A stretch of 64,000 nt of DNA from Ashinkailepas kermadecensis. Taxonomy: Eukaryota > Arthropoda > Thecostraca > Neolepadidae. The stretch lies in contig JAOTOM010004622.1 in the NCBI GenBank assembly GCA_034440615.1, positions 216,001-280,000 on the forward strand, in the 5' to 3' direction. Below, piece by piece: positions 27,101 to 36,280 of the stretch. The position numbers were made by a program, and so were the translations under genes. The notes under the pieces are model-generated. The model saw only the letters and a program-made list of their open reading frames with translations, was not told the origin of the DNA and ran no database searches. Position 1 is the first letter of the stretch. Every line of letters starts with the position of its first letter.

Positions 27101-30100
27101 TTCTTCTTCGATGGAGTTTCTTGCCATTTGTGACATCAGAAACTGTTCTTTGTACTTTGCAGTTAGCTTTGAGAACTTATCAAGGAGCAATGCATTTTCA
27201 ATAATTGTCAAACAGCAGCGTTCAAGCTGCCAACGAGAAAAGGGCAGGATAATTATCCTGAGGTGACAACGTTCCGGATATAAAAAAAAACACAACCAGA
27301 ATGTTCTTTTTCAACCCTGTAGGAGGGTATTTTCCGATGGGTGAGGATGGAAAACCTGCCTCTGCAACAATTCGAGATAACATGCATTTTCCCCATTTTT
27401 TAAAGGCAGGAGCATTCAGTTCAAACTCAGAGCATGCTCTTCTTTCAATACAAACACCAATCTATCTCTTGAAGTAAGATCAAGGTTACTGACCTGAGCC
27501 AGGTAACGTTCCGCTTTTTTAACCGTATTGTGTGGGGAAAATTGAACTTGGGAGTAATTTCCACGCCTAAAATGACAAAGGACATGCAATAAGCATTCTG
27601 GTTTAAGATATGTATGAATGGTCAATGACATAAGGTTAGGTGCAGTATCATGTGTATTCTACACAAATCCATCTTACCATGTTATTGTATCTTACCATGC
27701 TGCTGTTCCTCGTGGAATTACATTTGAATTTTGTTTCAGCGCCGCCTAAGTCGTGCGAAATGGCGTTGGTTGGCAAATCAATGACCAGAGATGGCCTGAC
27801 CTCGTGTGATCTGACCTTATTTTATCTGATCTGATCCTTCCACGAAAATACTTCACAAGCAGTGTGCGCTTAGGCGAGGGTTGAAGTGATCGTTTTATCA
27901 ATCAATACATTGTCCCACTGTGATCTAGTCAGGCCTCAGAAGCTGACCAGACCGGGCCATGTGGCGTGACCTGACCTGACTTCAGGATTTTCGGATATCA
28001 AACAGATCACATATTTTGCTTGAAAGTTTCTGTTGAAAAGACAAGAGACATATGTATTCATATCTTCCAGGCAATTCCCCTAGATAAAGGTCATTCTGGT
28101 TACCATGATTCGGATTTTCAGAAGATAAAGGTAATCTTTAATGAGGTTAATGGGGATACAAGTCATATAGCAATGAGGTAATGAGGTCATAATGAGGTAA
28201 TGGGGATACAAGTCCGCTCTATTTGCATGTGTAACAGCCTGAGTCGCGAGTTACAGAGAATACAAAATAAGGCTTGTTTTAAAAAGGGCGTAACGGAACG
28301 CTAATGACTTGATTATTTACGTCTGTGATTATATTATGACAATGCATTATTTTTAAATCTGTGCTTCTATACATATTTTACCATTTACTGTATGACTATG
28401 TGGTGTAACGGCCAATATTGTTTTGGATACAACGAAATGCAATACAATACAATAATGTCAATGGGTTGACTAATTATGCCCTTTAAGAGCATGGCTGAAA
28501 ATGAAGAAAACAAGCTCTAGTTTATATTGGGTTGCCGATGACATTTTCCATGCATAGTGCAGAAGCTTCTTTTCAAGCTTGACTCTGATCCAATCCGACC
28601 TACCCTGGCTTGGCCAATTTGTATTTGCTATGATCAATACCAATACATTATGCCCGCCGTTGCTGCTAGGGTGAGAGGCAGGCGACGCCGTATGGCTCCA
28701 GCTGCTGAGTGCGTCGTAAAGTCACAATCCAGTCCAATATCAATAAATTCATCTATGTTATTTCTTGAACAACAATGCCGAAAGAAAACAAGCTCTGAAG
28801 TTGTTGAGACATTTCCCGGGATCTAAGTCACAGTATGTATACTGACCCAATATGACCTATGTTCACCCCACTATGGATCAGTGCAAATATATGGTACGTT
28901 TCGGTTTCTCCATTGCCACAGCTTTCAAACGGTATTTCAATTTTATCCTCCCTTGCGTAAATCGGGAGTTAGTGAGCGACTTTCAAGAGCCCCCCCCCCC
29001 CCCCGCCCGGCGAATGTGGAATTCCCGGCCGGCTCGGCGAGGGATATCTTGTGTCCTGCGCAAATCTTCCTTGACCCTGATGTTTATGTCAGTGACAAAC
29101 TATTCTTATCAGCCGGGCACCGGCTCACACTTCAAGGCGTGTCGTAGCTGGCTATCGGTATCATACGGCACATCTTGTTCAGAAATGCGAGACGAAATGG
29201 GATACAAATTGAATAGCCGAGATTCTGATTATTGAGCAGATATCGCCATAGGAGAGCAGTCAACTTCGTGCGGAAGGGGAGGGGGGGGGGGGCGTAGTGA
29301 GAGGCAGTGCTGCTGAATGTCTAGTGAACAACGAGCGCAACCTGAGGTGAGCTGCAATTGTGTGTACAGGCATAGCTGCAGGTGGAGAAGCGCCACTGCT
29401 CCTATGCATGCAAAACAGATATTCCTGTGAAATATTATAGGGAGGAACATCCGACTTGATATTGCTCTACGATCGGTGGAGCTGCCGGAAGCCCTACGTT
29501 TCCAGAATAAAACTTGGCGCAGAGCTGATCGCCAGCTTTGGCACTCTGAAAACAAGTTACCAAAGTACTGCCTATCGAATGGCGTTGGGAAGAATGCGAC
29601 ATAGCCGAACATGAAACCCAGGCGCCCATCTCTCCCGCCACGAGGTCCATCCAATGAAAAGGAGCTGCACTCGCGGTGTAACTGCGCTCGTCTAGCTACT
29701 ACCGAGACGCTGAACAAAATCGCCGGCTGCACAGTAGCCCAGTTAGCACAGATTTCGCTCGCACCCGAGGCACAGCAAACTAGCGAGGGTGAGGGTGAGG
29801 CGGAGGCGATTTACACCAGACAAGGAACCGTGCTGCACTCTATCGATCCGCTTAGTTTGGGTTTTGGACGTGTTCGCCCGGAAAATACTGCAGTGTTCCA
29901 TAATAGGCATTACGTTGGTGAAGTACTATGGCTTTTTTAATCGGATTACGAAATGCTGGAGCCGGCCCGAAATAACCGATTGGTTGGCAATTTATTTTGC
30001 CAACCAATCTACGAAGCGTAGACTGTTTGGGCACATAGTGTCGTCAACCTCGCACGCCGATTGTCGCGGGTGATGAGCAGCTACAGTCAGGACCCGAACC

Positions 30101-33100
30101 CACAACCTTTCGGTTAGAAGACGGGTGACCCACGCCAAAACCGTTCGCTCCCGCCCGAAATAACCGCAAACGCGTATCTAGTGGCTAGTTGGCTTCAGAA
30201 CATCATAGGTAAATACGAGTTTGGTATCGAGAAGAACATTCAGGCCACGGATTTTCCGTACTGTCAAGCTCTACCTCATCAATTAAGTATGCTATCTGGA
30301 TGGGTGCGCGCCTGAAGGGTCATCACAACCGCTTTACACTGTATTGGATTTAGCGTCAGTTCTCATCTAACAGACCAGAACTGCAGGCAGTCGAGGTCGA
30401 CCCGCGGCAGACGGCTAGCATCCGGAGATACAACTTTGTGCCACGAACAAATTTCATAGGAGGATTTAAATGGACTGCCGCAGACCTAAAGCGAGAACTT
30501 TTGTGCTGGCTCCACTTGCATGGATTGTCCATGGATTGTCCACTATTTGATTGTCGCCTATATCAGCTCAATCCGTCACTTGGTTGCTGGTTGGTTGGTT
30601 ATTAGTTTTACGACACGTCGACTGTTGAGTCATATAGCGTCACCAATCTCTCACGCCGATTAGTCGCGGGCGAAGAGTAGCGACAGGTGAGACTCGAACC
30701 CACAATCTTTCGATTGTGAGACGAGCATCTTACCCCTAGACCACTCGTCCCCTTGGTTGCTGGTAGTCTGCGATATTTACAACTTCGGCAAAGTTCTTAA
30801 AGTATTATACTTGTCTGGCCCGTAACTTCACCTATGATCCTGCAATACATTTCATTGAGATTCGTACGATCCAAGGCTGCCGGCTGGTTTGCAAATCGGA
30901 CAATTTGAGAGCTGGATGCTAGAATGAAGCGGAGGAATATGTGAGTTTGCTAAATTCCCAATTTTGTCATCTGTTCAGATCTGTGATGTGATCATCGCTG
31001 GAAGAGAAAAAGTGTGTTGCTTTTCACTGGGGACGCACACCAGCAGTCTGTTTCCCGTTTTCGATGAAAAACGAAAATGTTAAACGCAGGAGTACACGAA
31101 ATATCCTTACCATACCATTGTTCTGGGCCCGTGTATTTCTACCTGCAGAGTGTGACAGGATAATATACCCTTGCCAAATCAATAAAACACTCTGATTGGT
31201 AATTGAAGTCCAAGTTGTACCATATTGACCTTCGTAAGTACGCCCAAGGATACTTGGGTGTTCATTGGTTCCCATCGCCGTATTTGATGAAACGAGGGGA
31301 CTGTAGAATGGCTTGCAGCCCTAACACAAAAATCGACGTGTCCTAACGTAACCCGAAAAAGCAATGCTTGACCAGCAAACAAAGGCATATCCCACACCAT
31401 AGGCGAGCTAAAGACCACCGTATAAATCCACGTGCTTCCCCATATGAGTTGATGCTGCTTACAACACGTTTACGGAATTGGGTGACGGTCATATCGGCTC
31501 TCCTGGAGCCTCACAGAGGGAAGGTCGCCGTTGGCTTCCGTAAATTGCCGTGGGGGTGTTCGTAGCGTGAATCAATGCTACGAACACAGGTTTAATTATC
31601 TATGCTGAGTAAAACGTTACACTCGACGGTATGCTGGGTATCTTTGGTCGGCTTACAGGAGTAACTAATAACCAACATTTAGCAACGAAATGCCACAGGG
31701 CACTTGTCGGCTCCACGAAAATAACGTCTCTCCATATGCTCGGGTTGTGAATGACATACGATTTTCAGAGCGTGCAGTCCATTCGTACATTTCTCATTCA
31801 ACAGTCACGTGTTTTTTGTACATGACACCAGCACAGTGCTCCATTGGGGGCGCAGATAGATACAGGGATGGGTACAGGGATGGGGACGGGGATGGCGACG
31901 GCGACGGCGACGGGGAGGAACGGGGACGGAGACGGCAAGAAAGGGAGAAAACAGCCTAATCACGCTGCTGGCTGCCAGGCACTCGCGTACCAAACGACCG
32001 GAGGGAGGCGCCGACACGGGTGCGATGGCGCCTTATCTAATCGGAGCTAGCAGCGCGGACGGCACGCTATCGGCCGGTCGACGCTTTTCGCCGAGGCCCG
32101 GTGCGGCCTGGACAGAGCGGGACGTCCGGTCCCACTTTCCTCCGTTCACCAGGCCAAACCGAGGTGGTCGGCCACCTCCAGCCACACTGCCAGCGCGAGA
32201 CCGTCGGCCACTTCAATATCGCCCAATCGGATGGATATCCCTCGCAGGATTGATCCCTTGAGCAGTTCTTTACTCCCCATCCCGAAATTCCAGATCAAGG
32301 TAGAATTTCCATTAGCGGATCGATAAGTGCATCTGGTGTCATCACCGATCCGGGCGGTCAAAACCGGCATTTGGCTGCCGCTCAAGACAAATCCAGGAAG
32401 CTCAGTTGGCTGCCACCAGTGCGCTAGGAGCAGCTACTTCAACACTTATCGAGCTACTAGAACCACTGCAGTCGCTCCAGTGGTTGCCATCGCTAACTGC
32501 ACAAACGCCCGTAACTGATCTCCATTGGCAAACATAAGAAACATATACGCAGAGGTGGCGTAGTTGTGGGAGCAGGGGGCCGACTGGACCACTGGGTTAT
32601 GGGTGGCCTAACAATGATAAATGGTCCATTAACATTCCGCTGATGGGCGCTAAATGACCAATGCAGTCGATGCGCCCTAAAGCCCCAATAACTAACTGAC
32701 ATTCCGCTGAGCAAATGAACGGATAATACTACACAATGTGTACAACAATGTTTAGACATACATTGTTGCATATTGTTTTTAAATATTCAATTTGATCACG
32801 TCTTCGATAACCTTAATTCAAAATTGCAAAGTTCTATTGGAAGGAATCTTCCATTTTGTGTTTACGGAAGAAAGAAAACATTACAATAGAGAAGAGATGC
32901 ATTAATAGTAAAACGCTTGAGCCCGCTACCATCCCTTTCCTTCCATGTTATTTCAGGTCCCACATTCCATCCCCATGTACGGCCTCCAGTCGACATCACA
33001 GCCAACAGTCGAGAACAAGCGTCTCAGAGAACACCTTGGGCCGTTTTACGACACACTCGGCCGGTTTGCGTAGGCGACCGGCGGCGTCGCTACGCTCTCA

Positions 33101-34075
33101 CGACAGACGGACGCCGGGTGGCCGGAAGTTGGCGTGGCCAACGAACCTCGAACTCGCTCCGCTTACTAGACACTCACACGCTTGCTATTAACGCCTCCTG
33201 CTGGATGGCCGGTTGGCGACTGGCCAGGCAAGGATGTGTTCACGACTATTACCACTGAGTACCAGAAGCTTACTACAATCAGACCACGCACAGAACGCAG
33301 TAAAATACGCAATTGTAGAACAGTCCATTTTAAGACCTACAGGCAGCAATCATCAAGGTTTCGTTAGTCCAAATCCAGGACTTCAGTTCACCAGTCGAGT
33401 TTGAAGTGCTTATTATTGTTATGCTACATAACATAAAATTTTGATATTGAAATAAATACGTGCATAAAAGGTGCCAAAGCATCACCACGGTGTCATTTAC
33501 GTGACTGCAGAACATCAGTTCTGCAGTCAGGCAAATGTAGCTCTGCAGCCTGGAGTGAACGCGTGCCCCAACACGGCCATCCCACAAGTGCGCCCTCTGA
33601 CCTAGTCGGGTCAAATGCCGGCTGATCTACCGGGTGGGGGTTAGACATAAGCGCGTGCAACGACTGGACCCTGTCTTGCAAGGATCTCGAAAATCAAAAC
33701 CCAACGGTCTTCCAAAGAAGCAACCGTAGCACCGGCAGATCGATAGATTCTTGCAAACTTCTCTTGATTGGTAACTGCAGGGAGCATGGATACCAGCATA
33801 GTCACAAGCTAAATATTGGAGTTCAAGAAAACAATTATCAGATGCAAAAGATCCTGAATCAAAAACTATCCGGGAAATCCCCAACAAAAACGCAAAACCT
33901 ATGTCATGCCAAAGTAGATGGAATGTTTGTGGTTCTACATGTCACACAGTGACCAGAGCAACTAATAATATTACCAACAACACTCACTTTTCACTTTTCT
34001 CCATGTCTGATGGGCTCTTGAGAATGGTCTGGTTGCCTGCCATTTCAATGACACTTTGTGTGTCCATGTCGACCT
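1..34075 (-). CDS. Khc-73: Kinesin-3 motor gene, Khc-73/KIF13 type (partial, 8 exons)
   Basis: Plus-end-directed microtubule motor of the kinesin-3 family; Khc-73/KIF13 proteins carry vesicles and polarity cargo. Exons on the minus strand, 5' to 3': 34075-33988, 26399-26236, 19154-19000, 5436-5323, 4382-4272, 3645-3509, 2682-2565, 62-1. All seven junctions are GT-AG and preserve codon phase (2,1,0,0,0,2,0), giving one open reading frame of about 280 residues. Visible motor motifs are the P-loop GQTGSGKSYT (split by an intron), switch [11 protein letters not shown] and switch II DLAGSE, followed by [13 protein letters not shown]. Wording such as KTFAFDHCF and FASQETVF is closer to Drosophila Khc-73 than to vertebrate KIF13A/B as I recall them. 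The exon with the N-terminal VAVRVRP-type strand was not found, and the FHA, MAGUK-binding and tail regions lie beyond the left edge. KIF1/unc-104 is the alternative, but the VHDLLDP...KQSLKVREH stretch and switch I context favour KIF13. Confidence 0.95.
1700..1866 (+). mobile_element. tRNA-derived SINE, family 1, full length
   Basis: The head is tRNA-like with A box TGGTCTAGGGG and B box GGTTCGAGTCT. The body contains CGTGAGAGATTGGCGACGC and the tail reads TCGTAAAATCG then AACCATCCAACC. Flanking AATGGG on both sides is at most a weak target duplication. The cloverleaf acceptor stem does not pair well, so this is a SINE head, not a tRNA gene. Confidence 0.88.
2127..2290 (-). mobile_element. 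tRNA-derived SINE, family 1
   Basis: Full-length minus-strand copy with a perfect 12-bp target duplication CATTTTGTCTTC (2115-2126, 2291-2302). Same A box, B box and body as the copy at 1700. Confidence 0.93.
2565..2682 (-). CDS. Khc-73: Khc-73 exon: SLTTLGLVI to DSVLTWLLK
   Basis: 118 nt. One base completes Lys, then [14 protein letters not shown], then [14 protein letters not shown]; this is the relay helix and microtubule-contact end of the motor. The acceptor is CTGTACTCAG and the donor AAG/GTATGT. A CTAAC branch-point-like site lies about 22 bp upstream of the acceptor, directly against a 78-bp tandem array. Confidence 0.97.
2711..2965. repeat. 78-bp tandem repeat, 3 copies plus part
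   Basis: GGCACAGCACTGCTTAACAA recurs at 2725, 2803 and 2881 (78-bp period) almost unchanged, implying recent duplication. It starts about 30 bp from the Khc-73 acceptor at 2683. The open frames here are repeat artefacts. Confidence 0.95.
2971..3144 (-). mobile_element. tRNA-derived SINE, family 2 head on family 1-like body
   Basis: The minus-strand head has A box TAGCTCAGTCGG and B box GGTTCGAATCC, different from family 1. The body CGGTGTGAGAGATTGGCAACGC then GCATCGTAAAA is clearly related to family 1. A degraded target duplication (AATTCCACTGA versus AAATCCAATGA) is possible. Confidence 0.8.
3509..3645 (-). CDS. Khc-73: Khc-73 exon: switch II (DLAGSE)
   Basis: 137 nt, 45 codons plus 2 nt. 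Encodes [31 protein letters not shown] and [14 protein letters not shown] is switch II. The acceptor is TTTTCGACAG and the donor AA/GTGGGT. The acceptor and first codons of this exon are repeated in several degenerate copies just upstream (3646-4050), one of which carries a SINE. Confidence 0.96.
3612..4050 (-). repeat. Degenerate ~70-bp tandem copies of an exon start
   Basis: The acceptor and first codons of the Khc-73 switch II exon (plus-strand form CTGGTCTGTGAGCGTCTGTC at 3631) recur at 3704 and 3771, and in weaker form near 4019. Spacing is about 70 bp. Decoy copies keep a CACAG or GACAG acceptor and the codons for TLTDQ. A SINE splits the array. Confidence 0.85.
3795..3958 (-). mobile_element. 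tRNA-derived SINE, family 1, inside duplicated splice site
   Basis: Minus-strand copy with the perfect 14-bp duplication AGCGTCTGTCGAAA (3781-3794, 3959-3972). The duplicated target is itself one of the repeated copies of the Khc-73 exon's acceptor. Confidence 0.93.
4272..4382 (-). CDS. Khc-73: Khc-73 exon: switch I (SSRSH)
   Basis: 111 nt, 37 codons, phase 0 at both ends. Encodes [19 protein letters not shown], then [12 protein letters not shown] and ends VILTQ. SSRSH is the switch I nucleotide sensor, and [13 protein letters not shown] is typical of KIF13/KIF1. The acceptor is CCGTGTCGCAG and the donor CAG/GTAGGC. Confidence 0.97.
4905..5290. repeat. 31-bp minisatellite in Khc-73 intron
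   Basis: About 12 units of the type GACCATTACCGCCATGCCGT plus GACAGTTACCT (starts at 4946, 4977, 5007). It fills some 40% of the 940-bp intron between the exons at 5323 and 4382 and ends about 30 bp from the donor. Confidence 0.93.
5323..5436 (-). CDS. Khc-73: Khc-73 exon: VHDLLDP to LAVSDGH
   Basis: 114 nt, 38 codons, phase 0 at both ends. Encodes [16 protein letters not shown] and [12 protein letters not shown], the kinesin-3 segment between the EIYNEK helix and switch I. The acceptor is TGCCGGACAG and the donor CAC/GTGAGT. It joins a 13.6 kb intron upstream to a short intron filled largely by a 31-bp minisatellite downstream. Confidence 0.97.
5995..6790 (-). mobile_element. Older copy of RNase H LINE, 3' part
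   Basis: The minus strand gives, across frames, [29 protein letters not shown], then [14 protein letters not shown] and [35 protein letters not shown]. These are the same domains, in the same order, as the 13.2-14.4 kb copy, with stops. The 3' end holds ATGGGCGC...GCCC but the TAAC tail has decayed. Ends are approximate. Confidence 0.8.
7857..8055. repeat. TA then TACA microsatellite
   Basis: Long TA run (7857-7937), then mixed TACA tetranucleotide repeats to about 8040 and a short TA run. All open frames here are artefacts. Confidence 0.98.
9805..9837. repeat. Perfect 15-bp inverted repeat, 3-nt loop
   Basis: CTCAGTAGACGTATC, loop TCG, then its exact inverse at 9823-9837. Confidence 0.95.
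9977..10438 (-). other. Coding-like minus-strand patch, unresolved
   Basis: About 150 codons open, including [16 protein letters not shown], loosely like the start of a PHR-type beta sandwich (x-D-x-x-V/L-H-G). It lies inside the long Khc-73 intron, and adjacent frames are broken. It could be a gene fragment, a retrocopy or chance. Confidence 0.2.
10980..11700. repeat. AGGTCA-rich diverged repeat
   Basis: Dense TGACC/GGTCA hexamers (for example AAGGTCAGGTCAACAGATGG, GACCTTAGGTCAGGGTCATG). Similar wording occurs at 20440, 27780-27990, 47210-47270 and in the 48.5 kb tandem array, so this is probably a repeat family rather than hormone-receptor control DNA. Confidence 0.5.
13198..14413 (-). mobile_element. 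5'-truncated LINE with RNase H domain
   Basis: 1,216-bp insertion flanked by a perfect 16-bp duplication CGGGCTCGGTGAACAG (13182-13197 and 14414-14429). The minus strand encodes, with stops and frameshifts, an RNase H domain ([48 protein letters not shown]) and a terminal zinc-knuckle-like tail ([30 protein letters not shown]). This fits the C-terminus of I-superfamily LINEs. The 3' UTR contains the GGGCGC...GCGCCC hairpin and ends in TAAC repeats. Confidence 0.92.
16040..16350. repeat. Higher-order tandem repeat with TGACGTCA
   Basis: AACTTAGTCAGAGCC-type starts near 16045, 16131, 16165, 16251 and 16285 alternate about 86 and 34 bp, giving roughly 120-bp composite units. Several carry the palindrome TGACGTCA, a CRE-like site. 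Confidence 0.85.
18001..18275. repeat. 41-bp minisatellite, ~6.5 copies
   Basis: GGTGAGTGGAG recurs at 18021, 18062, 18103 and 18144 with a 41-bp period. Later units contain CCGGTGGACGG. Three frames are open through it because of its sequence, not a gene. Confidence 0.95.
18902..18956 (-). mobile_element. LINE-tail fragment near Khc-73 exon donor
   Basis: Plus strand TTAGTTAGCTAGTTATTTGG followed by GGGCGCATCGACTGCAATGG is the tail and one hairpin arm of the RNase H LINE. The other arm is degenerate, and no target duplication is evident. It ends about 40 bp from the splice donor at 18999. Confidence 0.7.
19000..19154 (-). CDS. Khc-73: Khc-73 exon: P-loop GSGKSYT to EIYNEK
   Basis: 155 nt. 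The first two bases complete the P-loop Gly; then come [24 protein letters not shown] and [13 protein letters not shown]. The acceptor is CATCTTCGCAG and the donor AAG/GTACGT (phase 0). The Lys and Ser of the P-loop bind ATP phosphate and Mg. A LINE-tail-like fragment (about 18902-18956) ends some 40 bp inside the intron from the donor, and another tail insertion (19341) lies about 190 bp upstream of the acceptor. Confidence 0.97.
19341..19403 (-). mobile_element. Ultrashort LINE-tail insertion, 63 bp
   Basis: Flanked by the 10-bp duplication AGACGAATAG (19331-19340, 19404-19413). In element orientation it reads CTCCCTATGGGCGC, a loop, GCGCCC, then CCCAAATAACTAACTAA. It is identical in layout to the 3' end of the RNase H LINE and begins 7 bp further upstream than the other short copies. 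Confidence 0.88.
19425..19745. repeat. 44-bp minisatellite, ~7 copies
   Basis: ACCACTATAATTACACC-type blocks at 19471, 19515, 19559 and 19603 give a 44-bp period, with units holding GACTAGACTGA. It begins just after the ultrashort insertion at 19341. Confidence 0.93.
20655..20825 (-). mobile_element. tRNA-derived SINE, family 3
   Basis: The minus-strand head GCCTGGTTAGCTCAGTGGAC is followed by a CTGCAAA loop (Cys-like) and a degenerate B box. The body includes ATTAACGCCTCC and ACTGGCCAGGCAAGG. Part of this body recurs at 33183-33232. Confidence 0.7.
21270..22405. repeat. 51-bp GT-rich minisatellite, ~1.1 kb
   Basis: Core unit GTCTGGTAGTGCTCATATGT then CTGGTGGCGGCAGTGGTGG, period 51 bp (GTGCTCAT at 21531 and 21582). 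Flanked by shorter degenerate GGTGGTCAGATGTGT units. Strongly G-rich on the plus strand and C-rich on the minus. Frames through it are artefacts. Confidence 0.96.
22985..23720. repeat. Diverged ~60-bp tandem repeat
   Basis: Blocks like AAATCCTGGAA...CAGAATCGGCACTGCCACC and AATCGGCCCTGCCGCC recur irregularly, with C runs at 23589. Old and degenerate; no gene seen. Confidence 0.6.
24073..24150. repeat. TA microsatellite
   Basis: Simple dinucleotide run of about 75 bp. Confidence 0.98.
25655..25850. repeat. Purine-rich GA tract (GGGAAAGAGAGACA type)
   Basis: About 200 bp of almost pure purine on the plus strand with imperfect 14- to 16-bp units (GACAGGGAAAGAGA). Confidence 0.95.
26236..26399 (-). 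CDS. Khc-73: Khc-73 exon: KTFAFDHCF to P-loop start
   Basis: 164 nt. Encodes [12 protein letters not shown], then FASQETVF, then [12 protein letters not shown] with the first base of the P-loop glycine codon. The acceptor is CTCCAG and the donor G/GTGAGT (phase 1). This is the part of the kinesin motor leading into the ATP-binding P-loop, and FDHCF and IFAYGQT are diagnostic of the family. It is flanked by 7 kb introns on both sides. Confidence 0.96.
29979..30152 (-). mobile_element. tRNA-derived SINE, diverged family 1 copy
   Basis: Perfect 14-bp duplication GCCCGAAATAACCG (29965-29978, 30153-30166). Body and B-box region are recognisable but diverged. The 3' tail forms a hairpin of two GATTGGTTGGCAA-type arms (29978-30009). 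Confidence 0.88.
30592..30751 (-). mobile_element. tRNA-derived SINE, family 1
   Basis: Full-length copy with the 13-bp duplication CTTGGTTGCTGGT (30579-30591, 30752-30764). Very close in sequence to the copies at 2127 and 3795. Confidence 0.93.
31855..31930. repeat. GGGGAC/GGCGAC hexanucleotide repeat
   Basis: GGGATGGGTACAGGGATGGG then GACGGCGACGGCGACGGGG; a short degenerate repeat. Confidence 0.9.
32644..32698 (+). mobile_element. Ultrashort LINE-tail insertion, 55 bp
   Basis: Flanked by the perfect 12-bp duplication ACATTCCGCTGA (32632-32643, 32699-32710). It starts TGGGCGC, has a loop, GCGCCC, and ends AATAACTAACTG. The stem pairs GGGCGC with GCGCCC, with an inner GAC/GTC pairing. Confidence 0.9.
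33175..33235 (+). mobile_element. Fragment of SINE family 3 body
   Basis: ATTAACGCCTCCTGCTGGAT and GACTGGCCAGGCAAGG match the body of the minus-strand SINE at 20655. No head or target duplication was identified. Confidence 0.5.
33988..34075 (-). CDS. Khc-73: Khc-73 exon: strand after N-terminal VRP region
   Basis: 88 nt: 2 nt completing a codon, 28 codons, then 2 nt of a split Lys codon. It encodes a stretch ending [15 protein letters not shown], matching the motor segment between the VRVRP strand and KTFAFDHCF in Khc-73. The acceptor is TTATTCTTTTCAG and the donor AA/GTGAGT. The phase-2 end joins exactly to the next exon at 26399. An in-frame ATG (34069-34067, fourth codon) exists, but homology says the protein starts further upstream. 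Short, so assignment rests on phase fit and context. Confidence 0.82.
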
Positions 34076-35424
34076 CTGAAAAGAATAACATGAATATGAA
34101 ATATGTACATATAAAAGCAACAAGACGACATCGATGCAAATCATTCATGCTTGTTGAGACACTGGGTTAACAACATTTCAGTGTACAGTCTTCAGCACTT
34201 GTGAGAGCTAAAAGTGTTACTTCACAGACCCATGCTGGGCACTTTTGGGGACGGATGTCATGTTGTATACGTTTCGAGGGCCAAGTGCAGGATTGGAAAC
34301 ACTGGGCATTACTTGGTGCACTCTCCAAGAACAAAAATAGCTGGATAATCCCTTCTTGCGTGCCACCACTCGACAGTGGCAACACGGAAGCCGTTTGAAA
34401 ACCGGCCAAGGCCATTCAGTTGACCAGCTTACAAAAACAATAAGGGCCCACTCATCTTATCCAGAAGGCAAATTCAGAATGGTCTGGTATTTCCAATGCG
34501 GGTCAATTATCCAAACTGACTAATACTTCTGATTCATATTACACACCAATCTGACTGGCAATGCTAAATTGTGCGCACCCGAGTCAGAAAGGCTTAGCGT
34601 ATGCCCCATCCCCACTCAACACACACATACACACCCATCTATATATAATCAGGCAATCAAAGCATAATAAACCCTTCCAATACCATGAATCACCATCAAT
34701 TGTTCTTAAGGAAAGTGAACATTAAGATTTTTAGGACACAGTTATGCACCAATGCTTCCATATTTTTACAAACCATATTTACCCTTTTGAGTTTACCAGC
34801 GATAAATTGTTCATGAAAATGCATGGGATATACCACATTACGCGGTTTCACGCGTGCATTAGCGGGAAGTAATCGTCATGACATCCCAATGGCGGTGTCA
34901 GGGCATAATAATTACGTTGATCTGAAAGCTTTTAGTCTGTAGATTGGACCAATTTATGATATCAATACACAAACAGAGTAGGTTCAGTTACCTAATACGA
35001 CAAGTTTTGGACTAGTAACAGCTTGTTTATGCACAAACCCTGAAAATGTACACCTACATCCGCGCCTGGGACGTCATCTAGTCGGAAATCTGGAAGTCAG
35101 ACCAAGCGAGCCTGACTTCGGAAGTAAACTCGATGACAACAGCTGTTTGTCGAATTCAGCGGTCTTCAAATGCCAAATTTTCCGAGCACTCGGCCACTCT
35201 GATCAATATCGCCAGCCAACTTCAACTGCGGTAAGTGATTGGCCCTTTATGATAGCAGGGACGAACCATAATCCACGTTTCAAAAAATGACGTTATCATT
35301 TGTGCTCTGATTGCATCATTTACTACAACGAAGAATGGCTCTTAGATGCTCCTGGGTTTTAGACATTGCGTGTAAAGAAAATATACGACCTTCAATATAC
35401 CAGGAGGTGCTGAGTTGACACCAA

Positions 35425-35495
35425 AGGTAACGATAAAGATTATACTTTATTACTCAACGTTTCGGCCAGGGGCCATCGTCAGGAGTGTTTACACG
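35425..35495 (+). other. Possible Penelope-like element end
   Basis: CTTTATTACTCAACGTTTCG followed by GGGGCCATCGTCAGGAGTG resembles the end motif (AACGTTTCGGC...TCATCAGG) seen at Penelope-like elements in many animals. No RT or GIY-YIG domain was found nearby, so this is a guess from motif only. Confidence 0.3.
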
Positions 35496-36218
35496 CAAAG
35501 CATCATTTACGGCTGAAATATGTCAGGCGAGCCAACAAACAAGTTTGTCTCAGATGCGCATATTTTGGACGTGTTGCGGTCTTTTGGGTGCTGTAAACAA
35601 TTCATGCTTTGTTCTTTCTTGCGAGTATGATATTCAAAGACGAGGATCAATTGCCCTCCCCCCACAGTAGGGGCTATTCAGGTAGGAGTACAGCGACATT
35701 TAAAAACGGAGCCTCGAATGGTGCGGTACAGCGGATGCCATTACAACTGTAAACAACCGCTTGTAAAGTGGAGAATTTAATATTTTCGGGAGCGTCAAGA
35801 TGGAATCGTAGTACCTGGAAATGATGTAATTCAATATTTATTAATAATACAGGTACTTCACAGCCATAAAATAAAACGTGAAAGGAAAAATATTCATCCG
35901 CAGGATACATACTACCACTTCCTCCCTAATATTGTATATTTGCTGGTAATCCAACGGCAAATTTATATTCTATCCGACAACTCCTACCTCCCGGCCATGG
36001 TGCCAAATGCGGCCAGATTGGCTAGCTGTTTCTGTGAATTGAGCGCTTTTTTTCAAACAGTGCCACAATTTGAATTAATTGAATTCTGTTGGTTGAGTTT
36101 AATATTGAATTTATTACTTCATAGTTGAAACTTCTGGAACATTTCATATCTACAGATAAAGTACATATATTTCAATGATATGCCCTTCATACTAGACGAA
36201 GTCATCGTCATTGCATCC

Positions 36219-36280
36219 CGGTGCTTATTGGCCGTCGTGAAACGGGTAATAGCCCGTTTCACGACGGCCAATAAACACCG
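36219..36280. repeat. 28-bp inverted repeat, 6-nt loop
   Basis: Arms 36219-36246 and 36253-36280 pair with one mismatch; the core is GGCCGTCGTGAAACGGG. CpG-rich, unlike the AT-rich surroundings. Confidence 0.95.

Larger units (their letters stand above)
26400..33987. other. Khc-73 7.6 kb intron
   Basis: Holds two SINEs (29979, 30592), SINE family 3 fragment (33175), one ultrashort insertion (32644) and poly-C/poly-G runs at 28990 and 29280. I recognise nothing else; the open frame at 29229-29732 (minus) has no family signature. Confidence 0.7.

Noticed and set aside
29229..29732. 167-codon minus-strand ORF
   Set aside because: Low-complexity Pro run from a poly-G tract, no domain seen.
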